Below are positions 27,047 to 37,266 of a stretch of 60,041 nt of DNA, piece by piece. How positions within the stretch are numbered: position 1 is the stretch's first letter; each line of letters begins with the position of its first letter. The stretch is from Nitrospira sp. CG24D (lineage in GTDB: Bacteria > Nitrospirota > Nitrospiria > Nitrospirales > Nitrospiraceae): assembly GCA_002869855.2 (NCBI GenBank), contig NEWQ02000014.1, positions 1 through 60,041 of the forward strand. Reading direction: 5' to 3'. The notes below the pieces were generated by a model. It saw only the letters and a program-made list of their open reading frames with translations. It was not told the origin of the DNA and ran no database searches. Both the position numbers and the translations under genes were made by a program.

Positions 27047-28594
27047 TCAAATCAAGCGGACTTTCTGCTCCCCCTCCGCCTGTTTCGAGGCCATATACGC
27101 CAGTCGATTCAACGCATTGAGGTACGCTCGGGCCGCGGCCATGATGATATCTGTATCCGCCCCATGACCAGAGACCGTGCGACCATCCTCCTCCACGCGC
27201 ACGGAGACTTCTCCCTGCGCGTCTGTCCCACCCGTAATGGCGTTGACGCCGAACATCAACAGCTTACTCTTCGTCTTCGTGATGGCAGCAATCGTCCGAT
27301 AGACCGCATCGACCGGCCCGTCGCCGGTGCCTGATTCCTTGATTACCTGACCGTCAATGTTCAATTCCACCGTTGCCGTCGGCACGAGATTCGTCCCGCT
27401 TTCGACATGGAATGACTTCAACACAATCCGCTCGGTCATCTTGGCCAACTCTTCCGACACGATCACTTCCAAATCCTCTTCAAAAATTTCCTTCTTTTGA
27501 TCGGCCAGCTTCTTGAAACGCTCAAAGGCGTGGTTGAGCTCCTCCTCGCTGAGCTTATACCCCAAATCTTCCAATCGCTGCCGGAATGCGTGACGCCCGG
27601 ACAACTTGCCCATGACCATCTTGCTTTCGACCAGTCCGATGGATTCCGGCCGCATGATTTCGTAGGTGGTCTTATCCTTCAACAACCCGTCCTGGTGAAT
27701 GCCGGACGTGTGCGCAAACGCATTCGCTCCGACGATCGCCTTGTTCGGCTGCACGACCATCCCGGTGATCTTGCTCACCAACCGGCTCGTCTTGGCGATC
27801 TCTTCCGTCCGGATGCCCGTATCAGCGTGATAAAAGTCCTTCCGGGTCCGAAGCCCCATGACGATTTCTTCCAGCGACGTGTTGCCGGCCCGTTCGCCGA
27901 TCCCGTTGATCGTGCACTCGACCTGACCAGCCCCGTTAACGATCGCCGCCAAACTGTTCGCGACGGCGACACCCAGGTCGTTATGGCAGTGGACCGAAAT
28001 CACGGCCTGCTTCGCATTGGGCACTTTGTCGAAAATCCCTTTGATCAACGCGCCGAACTCTTGCGGCACGGCATAGCCGACCGTATCGGGAATATTGATC
28101 GTTCCTGCCCCCGCGGCAATCACCGCTTCAATGACCTCATAGACATAGGCTTGGTCCGAGCGGCTCGCATCCATCAGCGAAAATTCCACGTCGGGCATAT
28201 AGCTCCGCGCGCGCTGCACCATCTCGACCGCGCGCTTCTTGGCCTCCTCTCGCGTCATCCTGAACTGATGCTTTAAGTGGATGTCGGACGTCGAGAGGAA
28301 CGTATGAATCCTGGCCTTCGGCGCTCCCTTGAGCGCCTCCCAGGCCCGATCGATGTCTTCCGGACGAGCCCGCGCCAGACTGCAAACCGTCGGCCCCTCG
28401 ACCTCCAGCGCAATCCGACGAACCGCCTCAAAATCACCGGGCGAACTGTAGGCAAAGCCGGCTTCGATGATATCAACGCCGAGCCGCGCCAGCTGCTTCG
28501 CCACCATGACTTTCTCTTCCACGTTCATGCTGGCGCCGGGCGATTGCTCGCCATCGCGCAACGTCGTATCGAAAATTCGAATCATCCGTTCCAT
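27047..28594 (-). CDS. leuA: 2-isopropylmalate synthase
   Basis: 515 residues, full length. Catalytic segment FDTTLRDGEQSPGASM at the N-terminus, metal-binding HCHNDLGVAVANS near residue 205, and the C-terminal leucine-responsive domain (SGTGDGPVDAVYRTI near 430). The enzyme condenses acetyl-CoA with 2-oxoisovalerate, the first committed step to leucine. The ATG at 28594 has AAGGAGG upstream. A leucine T-box leader (28795-29046) and a MITE-like element (28621-28789) lie between pssA and this gene. Confidence 0.96.
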   Translation of the reverse strand: MERMIRIFDTTLRDGEQSPGASMNVEEKVMVAKQLARLGVDIIEAGFAYSSPGDFEAVRRIALEVEGPTVCSLARARPEDIDRAWEALKGAPKARIHTFLSTSDIHLKHQFRMTREEAKKRAVEMVQRARSYMPDVEFSLMDASRSDQAYVYEVIEAVIAAGAGTINIPDTVGYAVPQEFGALIKGIFDKVPNAKQAVISVHCHNDLGVAVANSLAAIVNGAGQVECTINGIGERAGNTSLEEIVMGLRTRKDFYHADTGIRTEEIAKTSRLVSKITGMVVQPNKAIVGANAFAHTSGIHQDGLLKDKTTYEIMRPESIGLVESKMVMGKLSGRHAFRQRLEDLGYKLSEEELNHAFERFKKLADQKKEIFEEDLEVIVSEELAKMTERIVLKSFHVESGTNLVPTATVELNIDGQVIKESGTGDGPVDAVYRTIAAITKTKSKLLMFGVNAITGGTDAQGEVSVRVEEDGRTVSGHGADTDIIMAAARAYLNALNRLAYMASKQAEGEQKVRLI

Positions 28595-28620
28595 GGTTTC
28601 TCCTCCTTCACGCTTCCATC

Positions 28621-28789
28621 AGGATGCTCAAACAAGCCCCCGTTCTCACCCCTCCCAGCCCCGGCGCGCCGAGACGCGCCATTCCACGGGCAAGGCCGCA
28701 GGGAGGGCGATCCCTGAGGCGTACTCCCACAGTACGTCGAAGGGGTCGAACGACCGAGAACGCTGCGAGGGATCTTTTTCAGCAGCCTC
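28621..28789. repeat. MITE-like inverted-repeat element, copy 1 (leuA leader)
   Basis: This 169-bp stretch begins AGGATGCTCAAACAAG and ends CTTTTTCAGCAGCCT, imperfect terminal inverted repeats. Its core (a GTAC...GTAC segment near 28722-28737 and a GCTGCGAGGGATC-type arm) aligns with the element at 50957-51078 on the opposite strand. No coding capacity is seen. It lies in the leuA 5' untranslated region, between the T-box terminator and the ribosome site. Confidence 0.7.
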
Positions 28790-28794
28790 AAATA

Positions 28795-29046
28795 GAAAAA
28801 GCCTTCGCCCCCCCATTACGGTCAGGGACGAAGGCTTCGTGCGCTTCGTGGTACCACCCTGGTTCGGCAACGAATGACACCGGGTCATCCATCACCCTTC
28901 ATTGGCCCCTTACGAGGGCGATGCGGAATCCATTACTCGATGTTCATGGATTCGGCTCGGAGGCGAGTTCGGCGATACACAGACCGGCTTGCACCACCCG
29001 CCGGCTCTCTCGAATCTGTGCGGATCGCGTACTACTCCTCGTCGTC
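28795..29046 (-). ncRNA. T-box leader riboswitch (Leu) of leuA
   Basis: Read on the minus strand, the leader begins right after the pssA stop. Stem I is recognised by the AGAGAGCCGGCGGGTGGTG segment. The specifier bulge GAACTCGCCTCCGAGC carries CUC (28967-28965), a leucine codon. The antiterminator T-box AGGGTGGTACCACG lies at 28860-28847. A terminator hairpin (arms 28837-28829 and 28807-28799) with a T run (28800-28796) follows. Uncharged tRNA-Leu would pair with the specifier and the TGGT of the T-box and allow leuA transcription. T-boxes are commonest in Firmicutes. Confidence 0.9.
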
Positions 29047-29049
29047 GCC

Positions 29050-29853
29050 TTACGATTTGGTTTCTATCACAGGCTGATCGGACTTGGGAAGAGGTTTCTT
29101 CCCAACCGTTTTTGCCACCAGCCAGAACACTCGCTCAGTCGGTCCCATCAACGCGTAACCGGAAAACACCACAAATAACATCACCTCCGGCCAGGCCGCG
29201 ATCATCATGAGCGCAAGAATACCCCACACCAGATAGGTAATCTGCTGGCGGCCTTTGAACTTCATATCCTTAAAGCTGCGATACTTCACGGTACTGACCA
29301 TGAGGAACGAAAGGGCGAGCGTGATGATCAGCACTAAGACCGGCTTCACTTCCGTCCCCATCCGCACAATATGATGATCGAGAATGACCAGCGATGCGAC
29401 CACCCCGGCAGCCGCGGGAATCGCCAACCCGGTGAAGTACTTGCTGTCAGCCAGCGCAACCGTGGAATTGAAGCGCGCGAGCCGCACGGCTCCCATCGCG
29501 ACATACGCAAACATCACAGCGACACCGAACATGCCCTGTCCGCTCAACGCCCAGGAATAAATCAGAAGACCAGGGGCAACTCCGAACGACACCACATCTG
29601 ACAGGGAATCATATTCCAGTCCAAAATGGCTCGTGCTATTCGTCAGACGGGCCGACTTTCCATCCAGCACATCAAAAATCATCGCGACCAAAATGGCAAT
29701 CGCTGCCGCCATATAGTTGGCGTTGAAGACGGACAGGATGGCATAGACACCACAAAAGAGATTCCCCGTCGTGAAAAGATTGGGAATCAAATGCATGGCC
29801 TGACGCTTTCGTGCTTCCTTCCCCACTGTTTGTCGCAAGCCGTTTCCCTTCAT
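29050..29853 (-). CDS. pssA: CDP-diacylglycerol-serine O-phosphatidyltransferase
   Basis: 267 residues with six to eight transmembrane helices. The CDP-alcohol phosphotransferase motif is intact: D-x2-D-G-x2-A-R ... G-x3-D-x3-D, seen in FDVLDGKSARLTN and FGLEYDSLSD (about residue 63-90). It makes phosphatidylserine from CDP-diacylglycerol and serine. The start codon overlaps the psd stop as TAATG, so the two steps of phosphatidylethanolamine synthesis are translationally coupled. Confidence 0.93.
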   Translation of the reverse strand: MKGNGLRQTVGKEARKRQAMHLIPNLFTTGNLFCGVYAILSVFNANYMAAAIAILVAMIFDVLDGKSARLTNSTSHFGLEYDSLSDVVSFGVAPGLLIYSWALSGQGMFGVAVMFAYVAMGAVRLARFNSTVALADSKYFTGLAIPAAAGVVASLVILDHHIVRMGTEVKPVLVLIITLALSFLMVSTVKYRSFKDMKFKGRQQITYLVWGILALMMIAAWPEVMLFVVFSGYALMGPTERVFWLVAKTVGKKPLPKSDQPVIETKS

Positions 29854-30500
29854 TATAGGTCTCCCAAGATGGTTGCTCCGCCTTTCACTCGATCTCCCAC
29901 GGCCACTCTCAACTTCGTACCGATGGGAAGAAATGTGTCCATCCGTGAACCAAATCGGATCAAACCAAACCGTTCTCCCAGCCTAGCCCGGTCCTTGGGG
30001 GACACCCAGCAGACAATGCGCCGGGCAATAAGCCCTGCCACCTGCACACACAATACCTTTGCACCGCCGGCCGCTTGAATCATCAACGCGTTCTGTTCAT
30101 TCTTTATCGTCGCCTCCGGCTTGCTGGCGACCAAAAAGAGCCCCGGCTGGTACTGGACATCTTCAATGACCCCTTCGCAGGGAATCCGGTTGATGTGGAC
30201 ATCAAACACGTTCAGAAAAATCGTGACCCGGAGGCTGCGCTCTTTGAGATACCGCGGCTCAAACTCTTCTTCGATGGCGATGACTTTCCCATCGCCGGGC
30301 GCCACGACCAGTCCGGGACCTTCCGGAATCACCCGCGCGGGGTTGCGGAAAAACCACGACACGAAGAGTGTCAGGCCAGCCGCCACCACGGCAACCGGCG
30401 TCCACCCCAACCAACCAGAAAATAGTGTAACGCCCGCTGCCGCTCCGATGAAGGGAAATCCCTCTTTGGCAAACGGGACACCGACGGCACGATCAGCCAC
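29853..30500 (-). CDS. psd: phosphatidylserine decarboxylase (short form)
   Basis: 215 residues from a GTG start at 30500. N-terminal hydrophobic helices are followed by the Psd domain: GLVVAPGDGKVIAIEE, NVFDVHINRIPCEG and the processing site RFGSRMDTFLP, in which cleavage before Ser creates the pyruvoyl group. This is the short bacterial/archaeal-type enzyme. It converts phosphatidylserine to phosphatidylethanolamine. It follows ilvC by 14 bp, so membrane-lipid genes share a transcript with ilvBNC. Confidence 0.92.
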   Translation of the reverse strand: MADRAVGVPFAKEGFPFIGAAAGVTLFSGWLGWTPVAVVAAGLTLFVSWFFRNPARVIPEGPGLVVAPGDGKVIAIEEEFEPRYLKERSLRVTIFLNVFDVHINRIPCEGVIEDVQYQPGLFLVASKPEATIKNEQNALMIQAAGGAKVLCVQVAGLIARRIVCWVSPKDRARLGERFGLIRFGSRMDTFLPIGTKLRVAVGDRVKGGATILGDL

Positions 30501-30514
30501 AGGGCTCGCCCCTT

Positions 30515-31564
<1,050 letters not shown>

Positions 31565-31584
31565 TTACTGCCGTGAACTCCAGA

Positions 31585-32103
31585 CTACTCGCGCGCTACT
31601 TTTTTGGGCTGCACCGCACTGGCTCGAATCGGCTCCCGCGCCACGGCCACTCGCCCGGTACGAGTCAGCTCCTTGATCCCAAGCGGCTGCAACAGATTGA
31701 TGATCGCTTCGATTTTTTTCGGATCGCCCGTGACCTCGATGGTATAGGTAGCCGGGGTCGAATCGATGACGTTGGCCCGGAAAATATCCGCGATTCTGAG
31801 TGCCTCTGCCCGATCTTCGGCCTTGGTATGCACCTTGATCAAGGCCGTCTCGCGCGACACAAATTCACTCTCATTCAGATCAACGACCTTGATCACGTCG
31901 ATGAGCTTATTGAGATGCTTCACAATCTGCTCGATGATGCGATCGTCGCCCGAGGTGACAATCGTCATCTGCGACATCGAGGGATCCAGCGTCGGCGCCA
32001 CCGACAAACTCTCGATATTGAACCCCCGTCCGCTGAACAGCCCGGCGACGCGGGACAACACTCCAAACTTATTCTCGACCGTGACGGAAATAATGTGTTC
32101 CAT
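31585..32103 (-). CDS. ilvN: acetolactate synthase small (regulatory) subunit
   Basis: 172 residues with an N-terminal ACT domain (ISVTVENKFGVLSRVAGLF, with the GRGFNIESL valine-binding loop) and the conserved C-terminal half. It binds valine and gives feedback control of the IlvB catalytic subunit, encoded 11 bp upstream. ilvC lies 53 bp downstream. Confidence 0.95.
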   Translation of the reverse strand: MEHIISVTVENKFGVLSRVAGLFSGRGFNIESLSVAPTLDPSMSQMTIVTSGDDRIIEQIVKHLNKLIDVIKVVDLNESEFVSRETALIKVHTKAEDRAEALRIADIFRANVIDSTPATYTIEVTGDPKKIEAIINLLQPLGIKELTRTGRVAVAREPIRASAVQPKKVARE

Positions 32104-32114
32104 ATTCCAGTACC

Positions 32115-33890
32115 TTACGCGGTCAGGACGGTATCATTTCCGTCCGGCGTTACTTTGGATATGCCTGCCTGCTTTGTTTTCAACTCCGGCGGATCCTCCA
32201 AAATCATCTCGTGGTTACACCCTCCGGCCGGAATCATCGGATACACGTTTTCAAACCGATACGTCGGCACATCCACAATCACCGGCCCATTCACCGCAAT
32301 GGCTTCCTTGAGCACCGCGTCAAGATCACCCACCTTATTCGCCCGCAGACCGACGGCCCCATAGGCTTCCGCCAACTTCACAAAATCTGGCGTATTCTCA
32401 AGATCGCTGGATGCATAGCGGCCCTGGTAGAACAAATCCTGCCACTGCCGCACCATCCCATGAAACCGATTATTCAACACAATGATCTTCACCGGGAGCT
32501 TGCTTACCACGGCAGTAGCCATCTCCTGCATATTCATCTGAATGCTGCCGTCCCCCGCAATGCAGAGCACCAACCGTCCTGGAAATGCCGCCTGAGCGCC
32601 CATCGCCGCGGGAAACCCAAAGCCCATGGTCCCCAATCCACCGGAGGTCAACCAGCGATTCGGCTTGGCCAGCTTAAAATATTGCGCGGCCCACATCTGA
32701 TGCTGGCCCACATCGGTTGAGACAATCGGGTCACGGTCCTTGGTGAGTTCGTACAGACGCTTCACCACATACTGCGGCTTGATCGGTCCATCCGCATCCT
32801 GCTGATACGACAACGGGTGAGCGGCTTCCCACTCCCGAATCTGCTTCCACCAGGGCTTCCGTAGTTCCTTCTGCTCCCCGTTGACCGACGCGCGAAGAAT
32901 CTGATTCAACTCGCGCAGGACGGTCTTGCAGTCACCGACGATCGGAATATCGACGTGGATGTTCTTCCTGATCGACGTCGGATCGATATCGACATGAATG
33001 ACCTTGGCATGGGGACAAAACTCAGACACCTTCCCCGTGACCCGGTCATCAAAACGCGCCCCGATCGCGATCACAAGATCAGAGTAGTGCATCGCCATGT
33101 TGGCCTGATAGGTGCCGTGCATGCCCAGCATCCCCAAGGACAACTGGTGTTCTCCCGGAAATGCCCCGAGCCCCATGAGGGTCATATCGACCGGGATCTG
33201 CGTCAGTTCCGCTAGCTCGATCAACTCTGCCGAGGCGCCTGAAAATACGACGCCGCCACCGACGTAGAGAATCGGCTTCTTGGCCTTCATGATGGCTTCG
33301 GCCGCCTGCTTAATCTGCCACTTGTTGCCGTCGTACGTCGGGTTATACCCGCGAATCGAGACGGAGGTGGGGTAGACAAATTCGGTTGTGGCCATCGACA
33401 CGTCTTTGGGAATATCAACCAGGACGGGACCCGGACGGCCTGTCGTGGCAATGTAAAATGCCTCTTTGATGGTCATCGCGAGATCGTTGACATCCTTCAC
33501 GAGGAAGTTGTACTTCGTGCACGGTCGGCTGAGCCCAATGTTGTCGGCCTCCTGAAAGGCATCGTTGCCGATCAGGCTCGTGGGCACCTGGCCGCTGAAA
33601 CATACCAGCGGAACGGAGTCCATATAGGCATCAGCCAACGCGGTAATGACATTGGTCATACCGGGACCTGACGTCACCAAACAGACCCCCGCTTTCCCCG
33701 TCGCCTTGGCATAACCCTCGGCCATGTGGCCGGCACCCTGTTCATGCCGCGTCAAGATGACGTCTAAGTCTTTCTGCTGATGAAGCATGTCGAAAATCTT
33801 GAGGACCACGCCACCGGGAAGCGCGAAGATCGTTTTGACCCCCTCCCGCTTGAGACACTCGATTAATATCTCAGACCCGTTGAGCTTCAT
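32115..33890 (-). CDS. ilvB: acetolactate synthase large (catalytic) subunit
   Basis: 591 residues, full length. The catalytic Glu lies in TRHEQGAGHMAEGYA (about residue 50), the FAD-binding middle domain spans about 190-350, and the ThDP motif GDGSIQMNMQE ... LNN lies near 440-475. It condenses two pyruvates, or pyruvate with 2-oxobutyrate, in branched-chain amino acid synthesis. A second, broken copy of its 3' third lies at the left edge of the window. It is the first gene of the minus-strand ilv unit; a hairpin sits in its leader. Confidence 0.96.
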   Translation of the reverse strand: MKLNGSEILIECLKREGVKTIFALPGGVVLKIFDMLHQQKDLDVILTRHEQGAGHMAEGYAKATGKAGVCLVTSGPGMTNVITALADAYMDSVPLVCFSGQVPTSLIGNDAFQEADNIGLSRPCTKYNFLVKDVNDLAMTIKEAFYIATTGRPGPVLVDIPKDVSMATTEFVYPTSVSIRGYNPTYDGNKWQIKQAAEAIMKAKKPILYVGGGVVFSGASAELIELAELTQIPVDMTLMGLGAFPGEHQLSLGMLGMHGTYQANMAMHYSDLVIAIGARFDDRVTGKVSEFCPHAKVIHVDIDPTSIRKNIHVDIPIVGDCKTVLRELNQILRASVNGEQKELRKPWWKQIREWEAAHPLSYQQDADGPIKPQYVVKRLYELTKDRDPIVSTDVGQHQMWAAQYFKLAKPNRWLTSGGLGTMGFGFPAAMGAQAAFPGRLVLCIAGDGSIQMNMQEMATAVVSKLPVKIIVLNNRFHGMVRQWQDLFYQGRYASSDLENTPDFVKLAEAYGAVGLRANKVGDLDAVLKEAIAVNGPVIVDVPTYRFENVYPMIPAGGCNHEMILEDPPELKTKQAGISKVTPDGNDTVLTA

Positions 33891-33952
33891 ATCGTTTCCC
33901 TCCCCCGGATGCCCGGAGTACTGTTTTCAAGAACGTGCAGCCCTTCACGAAA

Positions 33953-33976
33953 TGGCCAGCATAGAACCGCTGGCCA
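33953..33976 (-). promoter_or_regulatory. hairpin in the ilvB leader
   Basis: A perfect 8-bp stem, TGGCCAGC/GCTGGCCA, with an 8-base loop lies 63-86 bases upstream of the ilvB start. No T run follows and no T-box or leader peptide was recognised in the 230 bp between rnpB and ilvB, so its role (mRNA stability, protein binding or chance) is open. Confidence 0.35.
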
Positions 33977-34121
33977 ATCCACACAGAAATTTGTGCAATA
34001 TCAATAGGAAAGAATGCGAGATCCTAACACCACGCCAGATGAGGGTCAAGAGCCTCCAAGGCCATCCCCCTCATCAGCAAGACCGGGTAGAGAAATTGAA
34101 GCACCGCAAAAATAGAAAAAA

Positions 34122-34555
34122 GCGCGAGCGAGGAAACCTATAAGCCGGATTCTGTCCCGCATGAACCGGAGTTCATGCCTGGGTGATCATTTCTCTGGGA
34201 TTCGAGTTACCCCGAACCTCAAGCGACCTACCCGAAGACCCCGACCGGGCCAGTCGTTGTGCCGCGCCCTTGCGAGCGCCACACGTGTCTTCCTATTTGG
34301 CCTTGCACCGGGCGACGCTTACCGTGCCAGCGATGTCACCATCCCTGCGGTGGGCTCTTACCCCGCCGTTTCACCCTTACCTGATCCGTAGCGACTAGAT
34401 AGGATCCCGTCGCCTTGGCCATCGGCGGTTTGTTTTCTGTGGTGCAGGTGTCGGATTGCTCCGCCTGGGAGTTACCCAGCGCCCCGCCCATGGAGTCCGG
34501 ACTTTCCTCCCGGCACACAAGGTGCCGAGCGATCACCCAGTCTCCTCTCTCGCGC
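34122..34555 (-). ncRNA. rnpB: RNase P RNA
   Basis: The minus strand carries the hallmark 5' element GAGGAAAGTCCGGACTCC (P4 region) and the hallmark 3' element ACAGAATCCGGCTTAT. The ends GCGCGAGAGAGGAGAC and GTTTCCTCGCTCGCGC pair as helix P1. The length of about 430 nt fits bacterial A-type RNase P RNA, the catalytic subunit that matures tRNA 5' ends. A T-rich stretch (34108-34121) just after P1 may end transcription. Confidence 0.93.
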
Positions 34556-34616
34556 CCTTGTACTATAGGGCTGGAGTCCCCCGGCTTTCAAGGGCAGCGG
34601 TTCAATAGAATGTCCG

Positions 34617-35480
34617 CTATGGCGCCACGGGCAAGAGGGCTGCAGGTACCGGCTGTCGCGTCTGATAAATAGCCATGGCTTCAGGCATCCATTGCTTCAA
34701 CTGTTCAATGCGCGTCTCGTGACCGGGATGGGTGGACATAAATTCTGCGGGACCACCGCCGCCGGACAACTGTGCCATCCGCTCCCACAAACCCACTGAC
34801 TCGCGCGGATCATACCCTGCGTCCGCCGCCAGGAGAATCCCGATATAGTCGGCCTCAGACTCATGCTTACGGCTAAAGGGCAGCAAGACTCCGACCTGAG
34901 CGCCGACACCAAGCGCCGCCATCGCCGCTTGCGACATGAGCCCACCGCCACCGCTGGCGCCGGCCGCTGCTCCCGCCACCTGAAGGGCGGCGTTCGTCAA
35001 TTGTCCCTGGCTCATTCGCTCCGCCCCGTGACGAGCCAGGGCATGAACCACTTCATGGCCCATCACCGCCGCAAGGCCGGCCTCCGTTTTGGCAACTGAA
35101 AATATTCCGGTATAGACCGCCATCTTTCCACCCGGCAGCGCAAACGCGTTCAGCGTTTTATCGTCCTTAATCACCGTCACTTCCCACTGAAACTGCTGCG
35201 CCATGTCTCCGTACTTCGACCGTTTGGCTGCTTCAACAATCCGCGCCGCCACGCGTTTAACCGGTTCGATCTCTCGCGGATCCTGCGACTGGCGCATCTT
35301 CGGGTCGCTCTTCACCTGGCTATAGGCCTGCGCGCCCATCTGCATCTCCTCGGCCACTGACGTCATTAGGAGCTGTTGGCGGCCCGTATAGGGATTGGTT
35401 TCACACCCGCCGATCCCCAACAACGTCCCTAATAACACTCCGACCGCGACCGGCCGCATATTCCGTATCCTGGCAATCAT
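34617..35480 (-). CDS. M48-family metalloprotease lipoprotein
   Basis: About 287 residues from the ATG at 35480, preceded by AAGGGAGAG; an earlier ATG at 35525 lacks a signal. The lipobox is LGIGGC. The zinc site HEVVHALARH (HExxH) lies near residue 140, and the third ligand Glu is in ESEADYIG. M48 periplasmic proteases such as BepA/LoiP process outer-membrane proteins. The following DPRESVGLWERM and STHPGHETRI segments are typical. The gene stands apart, divergent from the RNase HIII gene. Confidence 0.9.
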   Translation of the reverse strand: MIARIRNMRPVAVGVLLGTLLGIGGCETNPYTGRQQLLMTSVAEEMQMGAQAYSQVKSDPKMRQSQDPREIEPVKRVAARIVEAAKRSKYGDMAQQFQWEVTVIKDDKTLNAFALPGGKMAVYTGIFSVAKTEAGLAAVMGHEVVHALARHGAERMSQGQLTNAALQVAGAAAGASGGGGLMSQAAMAALGVGAQVGVLLPFSRKHESEADYIGILLAADAGYDPRESVGLWERMAQLSGGGGPAEFMSTHPGHETRIEQLKQWMPEAMAIYQTRQPVPAALLPVAP

Positions 35481-35526
35481 AGACTCTCCCTTACGCATCA
35501 CTCGTCGATGAGACTTGTGATTCAAT

Positions 35527-35555
35527 TGACCACCCCCGCTTCAATTCGTTAGATT
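35527..35555 (+). promoter_or_regulatory. promoter of the RNase HIII gene
   Basis: TTGACC (35527-35532), 17 bp, TTAGAT (35550-35555) gives a plausible sigma-70 promoter about 38 bp before the GTG start. A second AT-rich hexamer (TAATAT) lies slightly downstream. Confidence 0.4.
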
Positions 35556-35592
35556 ACCGCGCCCTAGATAATATTTCTACCGGGAGCACGTA

Positions 35593-36249
35593 GTGGCAGC
35601 CACCCATACATCGGTCGAGCGCATAGGCATCGACGAATCGGGGAAAGGCGACTACTTCGGCCCACTCGTCATCGCCGCGGTTTTTGTGGACGCCATCACC
35701 CAAGGCGAACTCGCGCTGATGCGAGTGCGCGACAGCAAAAAGATAGCCGACAGTCGGATCCTCGAAATGGCGCCGGACATCAAAACGATCTGTCCCCACA
35801 GTATCGTTGCGATCGGCCCGCAGAAATATAATGAACTGTATGCGAAAATAAAGAACTTGAATCGCTTGCTAGCTTGGGGTCATGCCCGTGCCCTGGAAAA
35901 CCTGCTCGACAAGGTGTCGTGCGCCCGGGCGATTGCGGATCAATTCGGAGACGAGCGGCTGATTCTGAACGCGCTCCAAGCCAAGGGCCGCACGATCGTG
36001 TTGGAACAGCGACCGAAAGCCGAGTCCGACATGGCCGTCGCCGCGGCGTCGATCCTCGCGCGCGCAGAGTTTTTGATTCGACTTAAAAGATTATCGGATG
36101 AGGTGGGCACGTCACTTCCGAAAGGAGCCTCATCTACCGTTGAACTGGCCGCTCGAATGGTGATGAAAAAGCACGGCCGGGAACGGCTTGAACACGTCGC
36201 AAAGATGCACTTCAAAACCACCCAAGCCGTACTGGCAGGACTTACCTAA
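35593..36249 (+). CDS. rnhC: ribonuclease HIII-like (type 2 RNase H)
   Basis: 218 residues from a GTG start with GGAG six bases upstream. The active-site signature GIDESGKGDYFGPLV is of the HIII type (the K-G-D spacing differs from HII), followed by VRDSKKIADSRI and the later acidic site ESDMAVAAASILARAEF. It removes RNA from RNA/DNA hybrids. The TBP-like N-terminal domain of long HIII proteins is absent. It overlaps the zinc-ribbon gene tail to tail by four bases. Confidence 0.85.
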   Translation: MAATHTSVERIGIDESGKGDYFGPLVIAAVFVDAITQGELALMRVRDSKKIADSRILEMAPDIKTICPHSIVAIGPQKYNELYAKIKNLNRLLAWGHARALENLLDKVSCARAIADQFGDERLILNALQAKGRTIVLEQRPKAESDMAVAAASILARAEFLIRLKRLSDEVGTSLPKGASSTVELAARMVMKKHGRERLEHVAKMHFKTTQAVLAGLT

Positions 36250-37022
36250 ACCGACTCGCCGACTTCCAGGTCATTCTTCCTGGCCACACTCAGCGCTGAA
36301 GCGGATTCGGTTGGAATCTCGCCTTCCCAATAGAGCATCCGGCGGCAATACGGACATACATGGAGATCGTCGGATCGTCTGACTTGCGCAATCAGCTGCG
36401 GCGGGATCTGGAGTCGACATCCGGCGCACATTCCTTCACGCACGGCGGCAATCGCCCCATCTTTCCGGGACTGTTTGATGTGCGTGTAGCGCGCGAGCAA
36501 GTTTGGCTCGATCTGTTTCGCCGCCTCACGCTGCTGGCCCTCCAGCTGTGCCAGCTCCGTCGCGAGTTCCTTGTCCGTCGCATCAAGCGCGTGCTTTTCC
36601 TTGGCAAACACGGCCTGTGCCGCATTCACTTTTTCCTGCAGTTCTTTGATCGTCCCTTGCAGCTGGTCGATCTTATCCATCGAAACCAGGATTTTCTCCT
36701 CGAACTCTCCACGCTTTTTGTTCGCCAATTCAATTTCGAACAGGTGCGCTTGATATTCCTTATTCGTCTTCAAGCTGGCCGCGTGCGATTTCATTTTCTC
36801 GGTCTGCGCTTCGTGGGATTCAAGATCTTTTTCGTGCGTACGCCGCTCTTTTACCAAGCCGTCGACCGAGGTTTTGGTGCCAGTAAGAAGTTGCGTGTGT
36901 TCACGAAGCGGGGCTTCTGCGACATTCAACCGCTCAGGGATTTTCCGACGCTGTTCAGTAATCTCCAGAATGCGGAGATCCAGTTTTTGCAGAGCGAGCA
37001 GAGGAGAAAGTTTCTGGCTCAA
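36246..37022 (-). CDS. C4-type zinc-ribbon coiled-coil protein
   Basis: About 258 residues from the TTG at 37022, chosen because AAGGAG lies four bases upstream; the frame is open 15 codons further. Long coiled coil (about 10-180, heptads such as EKILVSMDKIDQLQGTIKEL) and a C-terminal zinc ribbon with CAGC and CPYC pairs. This is the DUF164/zinc-ribbon family seen near tRNA and rpoD genes. Its role is unclear; it may act in nucleic-acid processing. Confidence 0.85.
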   Translation of the reverse strand: MSQKLSPLLALQKLDLRILEITEQRRKIPERLNVAEAPLREHTQLLTGTKTSVDGLVKERRTHEKDLESHEAQTEKMKSHAASLKTNKEYQAHLFEIELANKKRGEFEEKILVSMDKIDQLQGTIKELQEKVNAAQAVFAKEKHALDATDKELATELAQLEGQQREAAKQIEPNLLARYTHIKQSRKDGAIAAVREGMCAGCRLQIPPQLIAQVRRSDDLHVCPYCRRMLYWEGEIPTESASALSVARKNDLEVGESV

Positions 37023-37083
37023 CGGACTCCTTAACACGACATTCGTAGTGACAGGACTCGGGGGCAATGGGCCACGTCAGATG

Positions 37084-37160
37084 TGGTGGGCCCACTAGGA
37101 CTTGAACCTAGGACCAGCTGATTATGAGTCAGCCGCTCTAACCACCTGAGCTATGGGCCC
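37084..37160 (-). tRNA. tRNA with CAU anticodon (Met or Ile2)
   Basis: A complete cloverleaf on the minus strand: acceptor GGGCCCA/TGGGCCC, D arm TAGCTCAGGTGGTTAGAGC, anticodon stem GCTGA/TCAGC with loop CTCATAA (anticodon CAT), T arm GGTTCAAGTCC, and an encoded CCA. The CAU anticodon is shared by elongator tRNA-Met and the lysidine-modified tRNA-Ile2; the sequence alone does not settle which, though the acceptor and T arm look somewhat like Ile2. Confidence 0.93.
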
Positions 37161-37266
37161 GATCGGGTGAACCGGCGATTCACCCACTATCCGCTCACCC
37201 GACACAGGTCGGATGATTCTAGGCCGCGCCTCCCATGGAGTCAAATGACTCACGGACGGCCTGGCT

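Noticed and set aside
37165..37185. Hairpin GGGTGAA/TTCACCC between rpoD and the tRNA
   Set aside because: No T run follows on either strand, so it was not called a terminator.
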